A program made the translations under genes and the position numbers. A model generated the notes under the pieces. It made no database searches. It saw only the letters and a list, made by a program, of their open reading frames with translations, and was not told where the DNA came from. Below, one piece after another: positions 1-7,829 of a stretch of DNA of 30,248 nt (its first letter is position 1; the number at the start of each line of letters is the position of its first letter). Source of the stretch: CAISIP01 sp046594635 (GTDB taxonomy: Bacteria; Pseudomonadota; Gammaproteobacteria; Burkholderiales; Burkholderiaceae_C); assembly GCA_046594635.1 (NCBI GenBank), contig JBKJRR010000081.1, positions 1-30,248 of the forward strand, given 5' to 3'.

Positions 1-1
1 C

Positions 2-475
2 ACGCGCGAATGGCAGTGGCTGAACCTGTCGCAATGCATTGAATCGACGCTCAATGTCGTCAACAACGAGATCAAGTACCACGCCGACGTGACCCGGGAA
101 TTTGCGGTGGTTCCCGATATCGAATGCCACCCCTCGGAAATAGGCCAGGTTGTCATGAACCTTCTGGTCAATGCGGCCCAAGCCATGGGTCCGAAGCGCG
201 GAACGATCACGATCCGCATTGGCTGCGACGCAGGCCATGTCTGGTTCGAAGTCGAAGACACCGGCATGGGAGTTGCCGATGAGCACCTGCCGCGGATCTT
301 CGATCCGTTCTACACGACCAAGCCGGTGGGCAAGGGCACTGGCCTCGGGCTGTCCATTTCCTACGGTATCGTGCAAAAGCATCTGGGCCAGATGACGGTG
401 AGTACCGTCGTTGGACAGGGCACCGTATTCCGGGTTACCCTTCCGATCGTCCAGCCGTTCCCCGACGCGGCGTAA
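2..475 (+). CDS. Sensor histidine kinase, C-terminal part (ATPase domain)
   Basis: The reading frame is already open at the left edge, so this is the 3' part of a larger gene. The visible part is a GHKL histidine-kinase ATP-binding domain. It shows the N box (NLLVNAAQAM), the G1 box (DTGMGV), the F box (FDPFYTTKP) and the G2 box (GKGTGLGLS), in that order and with normal spacing, then ends a few residues after the last strand. Nothing after the ATPase domain suggests a fused receiver. The region just before the N box is the helical lead-in from the dimerisation domain. The input domain lies outside the window, so the signal is unknown. The next gene, 29 bp downstream on the same strand, is a response regulator, which is a natural partner. 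The kinase domain call is secure; the subfamily is not. Confidence 0.93.
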   Translation, partial: TREWQWLNLSQCIESTLNVVNNEIKYHADVTREFAVVPDIECHPSEIGQVVMNLLVNAAQAMGPKRGTITIRIGCDAGHVWFEVEDTGMGVADEHLPRIFDPFYTTKPVGKGTGLGLSISYGIVQKHLGQMTVSTVVGQGTVFRVTLPIVQPFPDAA

Positions 476-504
476 ATGAACCGAACGCCGAAACAGCGAT
501 ATCC

Positions 505-1875
505 ATGGAAAACGAAGACTCTTCCGACCTGACCGGGCTGACCGAGCCGGATGGGCCGCCTGCACCGCAGCTCAGCGTACTGTGCGTCGACGACGAGCCC
601 CATATCCTGTCGACGCTAAGCCGGCTGTTCCGCGCCAACGGCATGGCCGTTCGCGTGGCCGACAGTGGCCCTGCCGGCGTCACCATGCTCGAAGAAAGTG
701 TTGCCGATATCGTGATTTCGGACATGCGCATGCCAGGCATGAACGGTGCCGAATTCTTGCAGGTGGTATGCGAACGCTGGCCGGACACGGTGCGCATTCT
801 GCTCACGGGTCAGGCAGATGCCGCCTCCATCATCGAGGCGGTCAACCGCGGCGAGATAGCCCGCTACATCGCCAAGCCCTGGGACAATGCCCAGTTGATC
901 GCGCAGGTGCGTGAGTCCATCGACCGGGCCCGGCAGCTGCGGGAACGCAATCATATCGCTGCCACGGCCCGGCGGCGCGCCGAAGAGCTGCGCGCGCTCA
1001 AGGACAGCCTGGAACAGAATGCCAGCGCGACCAAGGCGGAACTGACCCAGGTCAACGAGCGGTTGAAGAACAACTTTGTCGTGTCGCTCAAGGTTTTCGC
1101 CAGCCTGATCGAAAGCCGACGCACCCAGATGGCCGGTCATTCACGCAGGGTGGCGGATATGGCGCGCAAGGTGGCGACACGGCTCGAACTCGAACCCGTG
1201 CTGGTGCAGGAGGTGTTTGTTGCCGGGCTCCTGCATGAAGTCGGCAAACTGGCCTTTTCGGACGATCTGCTCGACACACCGGTTGCCAGCATGAAACCCT
1301 GGCAGTTGCAGGATTACCGCGCCCACCCGGCGCGGGCCGAGCAGTTGCTGATGCCGCTGCAGGACCTGCGTGGTGCGGCCGGCAGCATCGGCGCGCAACT
1401 CGAGCGTTTTGACGGTGGCGGGTATCCCAACCATCTGCGCGGTCGCGCCATCGTGATTGGTGCGCGCATCCTGGCGGTCTGTGCGGACTACGACAACCTG
1501 CAGATCGGTGCCTTGGCGCCGCGCCACCTCAAGCCCCGCGAAGCCCAGGCGGTGATCGAGACATCCAGCGGCAAACGTTACGACCCCTGGGTCGTCGAGG
1601 GGTTTCTGGCCGTGCTCAATGGGGATCCGCCGAAAACTGCGGCCAAGGCTGTCGCAAGCAAGGCCGTCAAGGCACCGCCCAATGAACTGGTATTGGGTGG
1701 CATCGATCTGGTCGAAAACATGATCCTTTCACGCGATCTTTTCTCGCCCAGTGGCCTGATGATGTTGCCTGCCGGCAATTCCTTCAGCGAACGCCTGATC
1801 GAAAAGGTGCTCGCGTTCGAGAAAGGCGCGGGTGTGCCCTTGACCATCTATGTACATGGGCCAGAGCCGACCTGA
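505..1875 (+). CDS. Response regulator with degenerate HD-GYP domain (RpfG-like)
   Basis: 456 aa. Residues about 23-140 form a receiver domain with acidic pocket D29/D30, phospho-acceptor D73 (ISDMRMPGM) and K124 (AKPW). A helical linker (about 140-200) leads to an HD-GYP-like domain (about 195-370). A short C-terminal module (about 390-456) is of the kind often seen after RpfG-type domains. Intact HD-GYP domains hydrolyse cyclic di-GMP using metal ligands that include an HD pair and a later His-His. Here the HD is H244-E245 (HEVGK, codons CAT GAA at 1234). The usual HHE before the GYP motif reads QLE, although DGGGYP itself is kept. I infer reduced or no phosphodiesterase activity, leaving phosphorylation-controlled binding or interaction as the likely role. 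It follows the kinase by 29 bp and is probably co-transcribed. No clear Shine-Dalgarno precedes ATG 505. Confidence 0.9.
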   Translation: MENEDSSDLTGLTEPDGPPAPQLSVLCVDDEPHILSTLSRLFRANGMAVRVADSGPAGVTMLEESVADIVISDMRMPGMNGAEFLQVVCERWPDTVRILLTGQADAASIIEAVNRGEIARYIAKPWDNAQLIAQVRESIDRARQLRERNHIAATARRRAEELRALKDSLEQNASATKAELTQVNERLKNNFVVSLKVFASLIESRRTQMAGHSRRVADMARKVATRLELEPVLVQEVFVAGLLHEVGKLAFSDDLLDTPVASMKPWQLQDYRAHPARAEQLLMPLQDLRGAAGSIGAQLERFDGGGYPNHLRGRAIVIGARILAVCADYDNLQIGALAPRHLKPREAQAVIETSSGKRYDPWVVEGFLAVLNGDPPKTAAKAVASKAVKAPPNELVLGGIDLVENMILSRDLFSPSGLMMLPAGNSFSERLIEKVLAFEKGAGVPLTIYVHGPEPT

Positions 1876-1911
1876 CCTGACCTGACCTGAACGGTCCTGG
1901 CGGCCGGCGTC

Positions 1912-3219
1912 TCAGCGAAGATTGCCGGTATGCCCGAGCGAATAACGTCCAGGTTGCGGCCATACCGTCAGGCCGTGTGGCTCGCGTCCCACCTTGACCT
2001 TGTCGATGGCGCCGCTGGTGGTGTCGATGCGATAGACCACATCGTCGTAACGGCCCGACAACCACAGGTGCTGGCCGTCGGCGCTGACGTTGCCCATGTC
2101 GGGGCTGCCGCCACCGGGTATCGGCCAGTTGTGCACCACCTTGCGGCTGGCAAAGTCAATCACGGACACACTGCCCTTGCCAAGCGGCTTGCCCCGGATC
2201 TGATTGCTACCGCGGTTGGCCACGTACAGGCTCTTGCCGTCCCGACTGGGATACAGGCCATGGGCGCCGACACCTGTGGGAATGAAACCGATCTGGCGGA
2301 AACTGGCCCCGTCGACCACATGCACGCCGTCGGCCATCATGTCGGCCACGAAGAAGGTCTTGCCGTCCGGTGAGGCCCGCACGTCCTGCGGCATGCCGGG
2401 TGTGGTGCAGATTTCGTTGCCCGGCTGGCCCGGGTCCGGAATCAGGCGTGGCTTCTTGCCCGGCTTGGCGATCAGGGCCAGGGCATCCGGACGATCGAAG
2501 TAGGCACTGAGCTTGATGGTGGCCAGGACCTTGCGGTTGACCAGGTCGATCTTGGTAATGCTGCCATTGAACTCGCAGGTGAACAGCGCATAACGCCCGT
2601 CGATCGAAAAGTCGGCATGGTTGATGCCTGCGCAGCCCGGCGTCTCAATCGCAAACTGCACCTGCATGGTGGCCACGTCTCGGAAGTCGAGTCGCTTGTA
2701 GGCCTCTGCGACCACGATGGCGTGTTTGCCGTCGGGCGTCCAGTACATGTTGTAGGGGTCGTCCACAGCGATGGTCTTGCCAGGCTTGCCGGTCAGCGGA
2801 TCGATCGGCGTCAGGCTACCATCGGTGCGTCCTTCGGCATTGTTCGCGACCCACAAGGTGCGCAGGTCCCAGGACGGCACGACATGCTGCGGGTGCACAC
2901 CGACCTTGAAAGTGTCGACCACCTTGAGCGTAGCCGGATCAATGACCGAGACCGTGTTGGCCGCCCGATTGGGCACGTAGATACGCGCCAGTGCGTTGGC
3001 GACCGCCGGACTGAACTGGTTGGCACCGGTCTCCCGGTACAGGTTCGTTGGGTCGGCCACTGGTGGCATGCCAGGGACAAGGTCAAGCGTGGCACGGGTC
3101 GGCACAGCCGCTGAACTGGCCATTGCCGGAGCACCCGTCTGGGCCACCGCGACCCAGGCCGAGGCCAGACCCGCGATCAGCGCCAGCCCCGCACCCAGTG
3201 CCATTCGATGTTTGTTCAT
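1912..3219 (-). CDS. Secreted seven-bladed YVTN/YncE-type beta-propeller protein
   Basis: 435 aa from the ATG at 3219. The frame stays open further upstream, but only this start gives a clean signal peptide (MNKHR, then a hydrophobic stretch ending near AVAQ). The mature protein is built of about seven repeats of 45-55 residues with the YVTN pattern: VSVIDPATLKVV, then SPDG or a variant, then LYVAN-like strands. This predicts a periplasmic seven-bladed propeller. There is no CXXCH, so it is not a cytochrome. Several blades place His at the same point (GVHPQH, GINHAD, GAHGL, EPHGL), and Cys is sparse, so a metal or cofactor site is possible but unproven. It is the last gene after copZ and the creatininase-like gene, 89 bp downstream of the latter, and probably shares their CueR-type promoter. 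Family members often act as scaffolds or binding proteins; the ligand is unknown. Confidence 0.88.
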   Translation of the reverse strand: MNKHRMALGAGLALIAGLASAWVAVAQTGAPAMASSAAVPTRATLDLVPGMPPVADPTNLYRETGANQFSPAVANALARIYVPNRAANTVSVIDPATLKVVDTFKVGVHPQHVVPSWDLRTLWVANNAEGRTDGSLTPIDPLTGKPGKTIAVDDPYNMYWTPDGKHAIVVAEAYKRLDFRDVATMQVQFAIETPGCAGINHADFSIDGRYALFTCEFNGSITKIDLVNRKVLATIKLSAYFDRPDALALIAKPGKKPRLIPDPGQPGNEICTTPGMPQDVRASPDGKTFFVADMMADGVHVVDGASFRQIGFIPTGVGAHGLYPSRDGKSLYVANRGSNQIRGKPLGKGSVSVIDFASRKVVHNWPIPGGGSPDMGNVSADGQHLWLSGRYDDVVYRIDTTSGAIDKVKVGREPHGLTVWPQPGRYSLGHTGNLR

Positions 3220-3308
3220 GCTGAGTTTGGAAAAAAGGGGAAAAAAGAAGACGGGCAATGGTCACGTGCCGGGCTGCGCTGCAGCCAACTCACCCATAAC
3301 GCGCGAGG

Positions 3309-4115
3309 TCAGTGTGAGGATGACACGGCTTTGCGAATCGCCGCAACGGAATCGCGCACCACGGCGTCCGCGCCGGCCTGCCCCAGGGCTGCATTCGCGG
3401 CTCGCGGATCGCCGGAAGTACCGCCCTTGGCGCCATCACGCGCGGCCTGTTCGAAAAATTCGGGGAACACGGATGACGGAGCGACGGCCATCTGCAACGC
3501 GGTGTCGGCGCTGCCGGCGTGGCTGCCGATCTGCAACGCGCTAAGCCCCTGGGCCTTGAGACTGTCGACGTAGGTGGTCTGCGTGGCTCGGTAATAGGCC
3601 CCGATGAAAAACACCCGGTTGCCATTTTGGGCGCCTGCGGCCGTGAGCCGGTTGGCCAGGGCCTGCAGCACGTTCTGGTAGCCGCCGTGGTCACCCACCA
3701 GCACCACACTGCGAAAACCGTGCTGCCAGAAGCTGCGGGTCGCACCCTCCAGCACGGCAGCAAATGCCGCCTCGGGAATCGAGATCGTGCCGGCAAACCG
3801 CATGTGTTCTGTCGGTGGGTCCACCCTCCCCTCAGGCACATAGGCCAGCACCGGCGCCACCAGGGTGTCGCCCAACTCCTGCGCCACCTTGCCCGCCAGC
3901 ACCCGCACCCGGATGTTGTGTTTGCCCAGCGTCAGATGCGGGCCGCTTTGTTCGGTACCCCCCACCGGAATGATGATCGTGCGCGTACCGCGTTGCAACG
4001 CTGCGGCCACCTGCACGGTGGTCAACTCCTCCAGAAATACGCTGGTGGACGCAGCCCCGGCAACGCCGAAGCTCAGCAACAGGCACAGGAATACGGCAGG
4101 TCGACAGGGCTTCAT
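3309..4115 (-). CDS. Exported creatininase-family protein with altered metal-site residues
   Basis: 268 aa from ATG 4115; a TTG at 4124 in the same frame is an alternative start. A signal peptide is evident (MKPCRPAVFLCLL to VAGAA), so the protein is predicted to be periplasmic, unlike cytoplasmic creatininase. The fold signature is clear: a beta-strand plus PVGGTEQSGPHLTLG, then VLVGDHGGYQN, then a HAG motif. Classical members have EQHGPHLPLGTD, with Glu, His and Asp binding metal. Here His is replaced by Ser (EQSGPH) and the Asp position reads His (GKHN). The later HAGExET reads HAGSADT. The metal site is therefore either rebuilt or lost. The family includes amidohydrolases and the mycofactocin protease MftE, so an amide or peptide substrate is plausible, but none can be assigned. 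It lies 19 bp after copZ and upstream of the propeller gene. Confidence 0.87.
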   Translation of the reverse strand: MKPCRPAVFLCLLLSFGVAGAASTSVFLEELTTVQVAAALQRGTRTIIIPVGGTEQSGPHLTLGKHNIRVRVLAGKVAQELGDTLVAPVLAYVPEGRVDPPTEHMRFAGTISIPEAAFAAVLEGATRSFWQHGFRSVVLVGDHGGYQNVLQALANRLTAAGAQNGNRVFFIGAYYRATQTTYVDSLKAQGLSALQIGSHAGSADTALQMAVAPSSVFPEFFEQAARDGAKGGTSGDPRAANAALGQAGADAVVRDSVAAIRKAVSSSH

Positions 4116-4134
4116 GGCCGCCAAGTGTAGTCAG

Positions 4135-4335
4135 TCAGGGCCGGGTATCCGGCGGGTAGCCTGCCTCTGTCAGCGCAGCGGCAAGGTCTGCGCGGTTCTC
4201 GGTGGACTCGACCGTCACTTTCTTGTGTGCCAGATCGATGTCGACCTTGGCCGCGGAATCGAGGGCTTTCACGGTCTTGGTGATGACACCGGCGCAGTGG
4301 CCGCAGCTCATGTCGTTGATGGTGAATTCAATCAT
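4135..4335 (-). CDS. copZ: Small copper chaperone, HMA domain (CopZ-like)
   Basis: 66 aa. The start is the ATG at 4335, preceded by GGAG six bases upstream. The frame remains open 47 codons further up, but that stretch is the promoter region. The protein is a single heavy-metal-associated domain with the Cu+-binding loop MSCGHC (C11, C14) and the beta-alpha-beta pattern of CopZ/Atx1 chaperones. It should carry Cu+ in the cytoplasm and hand it to the N-terminal HMA domain of the CopA ATPase, encoded divergently next door. Its promoter has a 19-bp spacer with an internal CueR-type dyad, so copper induction through CueR is expected. The 19-bp gap to the next gene implies one transcript with the creatininase-like and propeller genes. 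Confidence 0.92.
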   Translation of the reverse strand: MIEFTINDMSCGHCAGVITKTVKALDSAAKVDIDLAHKKVTVESTENRADLAAALTEAGYPPDTRP

Positions 4336-4366
4336 GCGAATCTCCGATGGGTTGTTGAACACCTGC

Positions 4367-4397
4367 ACTATGAACCTTGCCACAATGTCAAGGTCAA
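4367..4397 (-). promoter_or_regulatory. CueR-type promoter/operator for the copZ operon
   Basis: Reading the minus strand, a -35 TTGACC (4397-4392) is followed by a 19-bp spacer and a -10 CATAGT (4372-4367). Inside the spacer, at 4374-4394, are the perfect half-sites ACCTTG and CAAGGT separated by 9 bp. An over-long 19-bp spacer with a centred dyad is the hallmark of promoters untwisted by MerR-family activators, and ACC(N15)GGT is the CueR-like pattern. The expected transcript starts about 25 nt before the copZ ATG. The regulator is probably the cueR gene at 6746. Confidence 0.85.
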
Positions 4398-4448
4398 GAT
4401 CCGTCATGACATGACCATGAACGTGACAAGGATACGGATGCCAGTCGC

Positions 4449-4479
4449 TTGACCCTACCATGATGGGAAGGTTCACACT
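4449..4479 (+). promoter_or_regulatory. CueR-type promoter/operator for copA-cueR-tlpA
   Basis: On the plus strand, -35 TTGACC (4449-4454), a 19-bp spacer (4455-4473) and a weak -10 CACACT (4474-4479). The 21-bp element at 4452-4472 has outer arms ACCCTACC and GGGAAGGT, which pair at 6 of 8 positions. It has the same geometry as the copZ promoter 55 bp away, facing the other way. The dyad is less perfect and the -10 poorer, suggesting a different induction level. Confidence 0.8.
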
Positions 4480-4523
4480 GACATATCGACAAACCTGCGA
4501 TCAGCGCCACCACGGAAGTCACC

Positions 4524-6749
4524 ATGAACACCACCATCGCCGCCGACCCCACTCTCGCGCCAGACGCCATGGCCTGGACACTGCCCATCGAGGGCATGAC
4601 CTGCGCATCCTGCGTGTCGCGGGTCGAAAAGGCCTTGCGCAAAGTACCTGGCGTATTGTCGGCAGAGGTAAATCTGGCCACGGAAAAGGCGCAGGTCACC
4701 GTCGCCGATCGCCAGACGTCGGTCGAGAACCTGATCGCGGCGGTTGAAAAGGCGGGCTATGTGGCACATGTGGCCACCGAACCTGGCACGGACACGCCAG
4801 AGCCTGCGCATCCGCACGACAACACCTGGTGGCCGATTGCAGTCGCGGCCTTGTTGTCGTTTCCGCTGGTCTTGCCGATGCTGGTCATGCCATGGGGCGC
4901 GGACTGGTCGCTGCCCGGCTGGATCCAGATGGCACTGGCCACACCGGTGCAGTTCTGGCTCGGCGCGCGTTTCTACCGCGGCGGCTGGGCGGCCTTGCGC
5001 GCCGGCGCCGGCAACATGGACCTGCTGGTGGCGCTGGGCACCTCGGCCGGATACGGCCTGAGCCTGTATCTGCTGTTCAAGCATGCGGATCACGGCACGC
5101 CCCATTTGTATTTCGAAGCATCGGCGGTGGTGATCACGCTCGTCATGCTCGGCAAGTGGCTGGAAGCGCGGGCCAAGCGTCAGACCACTGCAGCGATCCG
5201 GGCACTCAACGCCCTGCGCCCGGAAACGGCCCGTGTGCGCCGTGACGGCCAGGACCACGAGGTACCGATCAAGCAGGTCCGAGTGGGCGATCTGGTCGTG
5301 GTGCGGCCGGGCGAACGTCTGCCGGTCGATGGTGTGGTGGTCGATGGCGCCAGCGAGGTCGATGAATCGCTGGTCACCGGCGAGAGCCTGCCGGTGGCCA
5401 AACACGCCGGCGACAAGGTCACCGGTGGTGCGGTCAACGCCGAAGGCCTGCTGGTGGTCAAGACCAGCGCGATCGGCGCCGAATCGACACTCTCCCGCAT
5501 CGTGCGGATGGTGGAGTCGGCCCAGGCCAAGAAGGCGCCGATCCAGCGCCTGGTCGATCAGGTCAGCGCGGTTTTTGTACCGGTCGTGATAGCCATCGGC
5601 CTGGTCACGCTGCTGGCCTGGGGCCTTGGTACCGGCAACTGGGAGAACGCAATACTGAACGCGGTGGCGGTACTCGTGATTGCCTGCCCGTGCGCGCTCG
5701 GCCTGGCCACACCCACCGCCATCATGGCCGGCACCGGCGTGGCGGCGCGCCACGGCATTCTGATCAAGGACGCACAGGCACTCGAAATCGCGCACAAGGT
5801 GCGGGTCATCGGCTTTGACAAGACCGGCACACTGACCGAAGGCAAACCACAGCTGGTACAGGCCGAGGCGGTCGATGGTGATCGGACCGCCCTGCTCGCG
5901 CTGGGTGCCTCGATCCAGGCTGGCAGCGAGCATCCGCTGGCGCGGGCGGTGCAGATTGCCGCGCAAAAGGCGGGCGCCACCATGGTGGCCGCCTCGCAAC
6001 TGCGCGCCATTGCCGGTCGCGGCATGGCCGCGCACATCGGCGCACGTGATCTGCGCCTGGGCAGCACGCGCCTGATGGAAGAACTTAGGGTCGACCTCTC
6101 CATTCTGGCGACACAGGCCGAGACGCTGCGCGCCCAGGGCCGAACCGTATCCTGGCTGGCCGATGTCACCGGGCCACCGGCACTGCTGGGCCTGTTCGCT
6201 TTCGGCGACACCATCAAGGCCAGCGCCAGGGCCGCGATTGCGCAGTTGCAGCATCAAGGCATCCGCACCGTACTGGTGACCGGCGACAACCGCGGCAGCG
6301 CGGAGTTGGTCGGCCGGCAGCTCGGCATCGACGAGATCCGCGCCGACGTGTTGCCCGAAGACAAGGCCCGCATCGTCGGCGAACTGCGTGCCGGCAACAC
6401 CACGGTGGCGATGGTGGGCGACGGCATCAATGATGCACCGGCGCTGGCGGCAGCCGATGTCGGCATCGCCATGTCGACCGGAACCGATGTGGCCATGCAT
6501 GCGGCCGGCATCACCTTGATGCGCGGCGACCCGGCGCTGGTGTCCGACGCCATCGACATCTCGCGCAAGACCTACGCCAAGATCCGGCAGAACCTGTTCT
6601 GGGCCTTTGTCTACAACGTCGTCGGTGTGCCCTTGGCCGCCTTCGGCCTGCTCAACCCGATGATTGCCGGCGCGGCAATGGCGCTGAGCAGCGTCAGCGT
6701 CGTGACCAATGCGCTGACGCTGCGCCGATGGAAAGGTCAGACCCGATGA
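4524..6749 (+). CDS. copA: Cu+-exporting P1B-type ATPase CopA
   Basis: 741 aa, inner-membrane pump that uses ATP to move Cu+ from cytoplasm to periplasm. One N-terminal HMA domain (GMTCASC, C27 and C30) is followed by paired membrane helices, the actuator loop (VTGES), the transmembrane metal motif CPC (C388, C390), the phosphorylated D432 in DKTGTLT, the SEHPLA nucleotide-binding motif, and GDGIND near residue 633. The last helices carry YN and MALSS, the P1B-1 signature for Cu+ rather than Zn or Cd. Length is usual for a one-HMA CopA. The start is supported by GGAAG five bases before the ATG. The stop overlaps the cueR start in ATGA, so the regulator is translationally coupled. The CueR-type promoter upstream predicts copper induction. 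Confidence 0.97.
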   Translation: MNTTIAADPTLAPDAMAWTLPIEGMTCASCVSRVEKALRKVPGVLSAEVNLATEKAQVTVADRQTSVENLIAAVEKAGYVAHVATEPGTDTPEPAHPHDNTWWPIAVAALLSFPLVLPMLVMPWGADWSLPGWIQMALATPVQFWLGARFYRGGWAALRAGAGNMDLLVALGTSAGYGLSLYLLFKHADHGTPHLYFEASAVVITLVMLGKWLEARAKRQTTAAIRALNALRPETARVRRDGQDHEVPIKQVRVGDLVVVRPGERLPVDGVVVDGASEVDESLVTGESLPVAKHAGDKVTGGAVNAEGLLVVKTSAIGAESTLSRIVRMVESAQAKKAPIQRLVDQVSAVFVPVVIAIGLVTLLAWGLGTGNWENAILNAVAVLVIACPCALGLATPTAIMAGTGVAARHGILIKDAQALEIAHKVRVIGFDKTGTLTEGKPQLVQAEAVDGDRTALLALGASIQAGSEHPLARAVQIAAQKAGATMVAASQLRAIAGRGMAAHIGARDLRLGSTRLMEELRVDLSILATQAETLRAQGRTVSWLADVTGPPALLGLFAFGDTIKASARAAIAQLQHQGIRTVLVTGDNRGSAELVGRQLGIDEIRADVLPEDKARIVGELRAGNTTVAMVGDGINDAPALAAADVGIAMSTGTDVAMHAAGITLMRGDPALVSDAIDISRKTYAKIRQNLFWAFVYNVVGVPLAAFGLLNPMIAGAAMALSSVSVVTNALTLRRWKGQTR

Positions 6750-7168
6750 CAACACCCACAGCTACCGCCCACCTGCAGATCGGGCAAGCCGCCAAACGTG
6801 CGGATGTATCGACCAAAATGGTGCGGCACTATGAATCACTCGGCCTGCTGCCGGTGGTGGTACGTACTGAATCGGGCTACCGGCAATATTCCGACAAGGA
6901 CGTGCATACGCTGCGTTTCATCAAGCGCGCACGAACCCTGGGTTTCAGCATGCCGGAGATCGCCGAGCTGCTCGCCTTGTGGCAGGACAAACGCCGCTCG
7001 AGCGCCAGCGTCAAGCGCATTGCCGCATCACATGTCGCCGACCTGGATCGGCGCATCGAGGAGCTGAGCACGATGAAACGCAGCCTGCAGACACTGGTCG
7101 AATGCTGCCACGGCGACCATCGGCCGGACTGCCCCATCCTCGATGAACTCGGCCAGGACCATGGCTGA
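6746..7168 (+). CDS. cueR: MerR-family Cu+-responsive activator CueR
   Basis: 140 aa from the ATG at 6746, which overlaps the copA stop as ATGA and has GGAAAGG just upstream; an in-frame ATG at 6728 is less likely. The N-terminal winged helix (IGQAAKRADVSTKMVRHYESLGLL) is typical MerR. A dimerisation helix follows, then the metal loop C121-x7-C129 (CHGDHRPDC), with spacing as in CueR. Where Zn and Hg sensors carry a third Cys at the start of the dimer helix, this protein has Ser (SSASVK), which fits monovalent-ion sensing. It should activate both promoters in the copZ/copA divergent region and, lying inside the copA transcript, amplify its own synthesis. Confidence 0.94.
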   Translation: MTTPTATAHLQIGQAAKRADVSTKMVRHYESLGLLPVVVRTESGYRQYSDKDVHTLRFIKRARTLGFSMPEIAELLALWQDKRRSSASVKRIAASHVADLDRRIEELSTMKRSLQTLVECCHGDHRPDCPILDELGQDHG

Positions 7169-7796
7169 GCGGCCATCCGGATCCGACGCGGGCGCTTCAC
7201 CGGGCGACCCCCCGGATGTCGCGTCGCACGCGATGCTGCGGCGAACGTGGCTCGGACTGGCCCTGGTCACAGGCCTGTTCGGCGCCGCCGGGTTGTGGCG
7301 CTGGGCGCGCGAAACGCTGGACACGGGCGAGGTCGCGGTGCAACTGCATGTGCGTGCGCGCCCGTTGGTCAATTTTCGTTTCACCGATGACAACGGCCAA
7401 CCGACCGACCTGTCAGCATTTCGCGGCCGGCTCGTGGTGCTCAACATCTGGGCCACCTGGTGCGCTCCGTGCCGCGAGGAGTTGCCAACACTCGATGCCT
7501 TGCAGGCACAGTTGGGCGGCCCGGGCTTTGCGGTCGTCGCCTTGTCGATCGACAAAGGGGGTCTGGCGGTCGCGCAGCCCTTTCTCGAACGTATCGGCGT
7601 CTCACGCCTGCGCGCCTCTGCCGACACCTTCGGTGAGGTGACCGACCGGTATTCCGCCACTGGCGTACCGCTGGTATTGGTGATCGACCCTCAAGGCCGC
7701 GAGATCGGCCGCCGGCTGGGCCGGGCTACCTGGGACAACCCGGCCACGGTGGCGCTGATGCGCAGCCTGATTCCCGGCACGGGCGCCGGGTCGTAG
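7161..7796 (+). CDS. TlpA/ResA-like membrane-anchored thioredoxin
   Basis: 211 aa from ATG 7161, overlapping the cueR stop by 8 nt; ATG 7143 is an in-frame alternative. An uncleaved N-terminal membrane anchor (about residues 28-48) precedes a periplasmic thioredoxin fold with WATWCAPC (C101, C104) and a later TGVPLVLVID segment that supplies the cis-Pro. Such proteins reduce disulfides in the periplasm, often for cytochrome c maturation or copper-site assembly. Position directly after cueR in one overlapping chain implies copper induction, and repair of copper-catalysed mis-oxidised thiols is a reasonable inference. The specific client is unknown. A cytochrome c gene ends 33 bp away on the opposite strand. 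Confidence 0.9.
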   Translation: MAERPSGSDAGASPGDPPDVASHAMLRRTWLGLALVTGLFGAAGLWRWARETLDTGEVAVQLHVRARPLVNFRFTDDNGQPTDLSAFRGRLVVLNIWATWCAPCREELPTLDALQAQLGGPGFAVVALSIDKGGLAVAQPFLERIGVSRLRASADTFGEVTDRYSATGVPLVLVIDPQGREIGRRLGRATWDNPATVALMRSLIPGTGAGS

Positions 7797-7829
7797 TCGC
7801 CATGGGGCATGGGCCGCGACCTGCGACGT

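Noticed and set aside
1869..1888. Four tandem GACCT units across the stop codon of the HD-GYP gene, as a possible phase-variation repeat
   Set aside because: In the gene's frame the first unit already reads ACC TGA, so gain or loss of units would not alter the protein.
1912..4115. Mycofactocin-like or other RiPP system, because MftE is a creatininase-family protease and propellers occur near redox-cofactor genes
   Set aside because: No radical SAM enzyme, precursor peptide with a conserved C-terminus, or glycosyltransferase is present; the neighbours are copper genes.
4473..6755. Open frame of 760 codons antisense to copA
   Set aside because: It mirrors the codon periodicity of the GC-rich copA gene and shows no recognisable domain; copA has every P-type ATPase motif.
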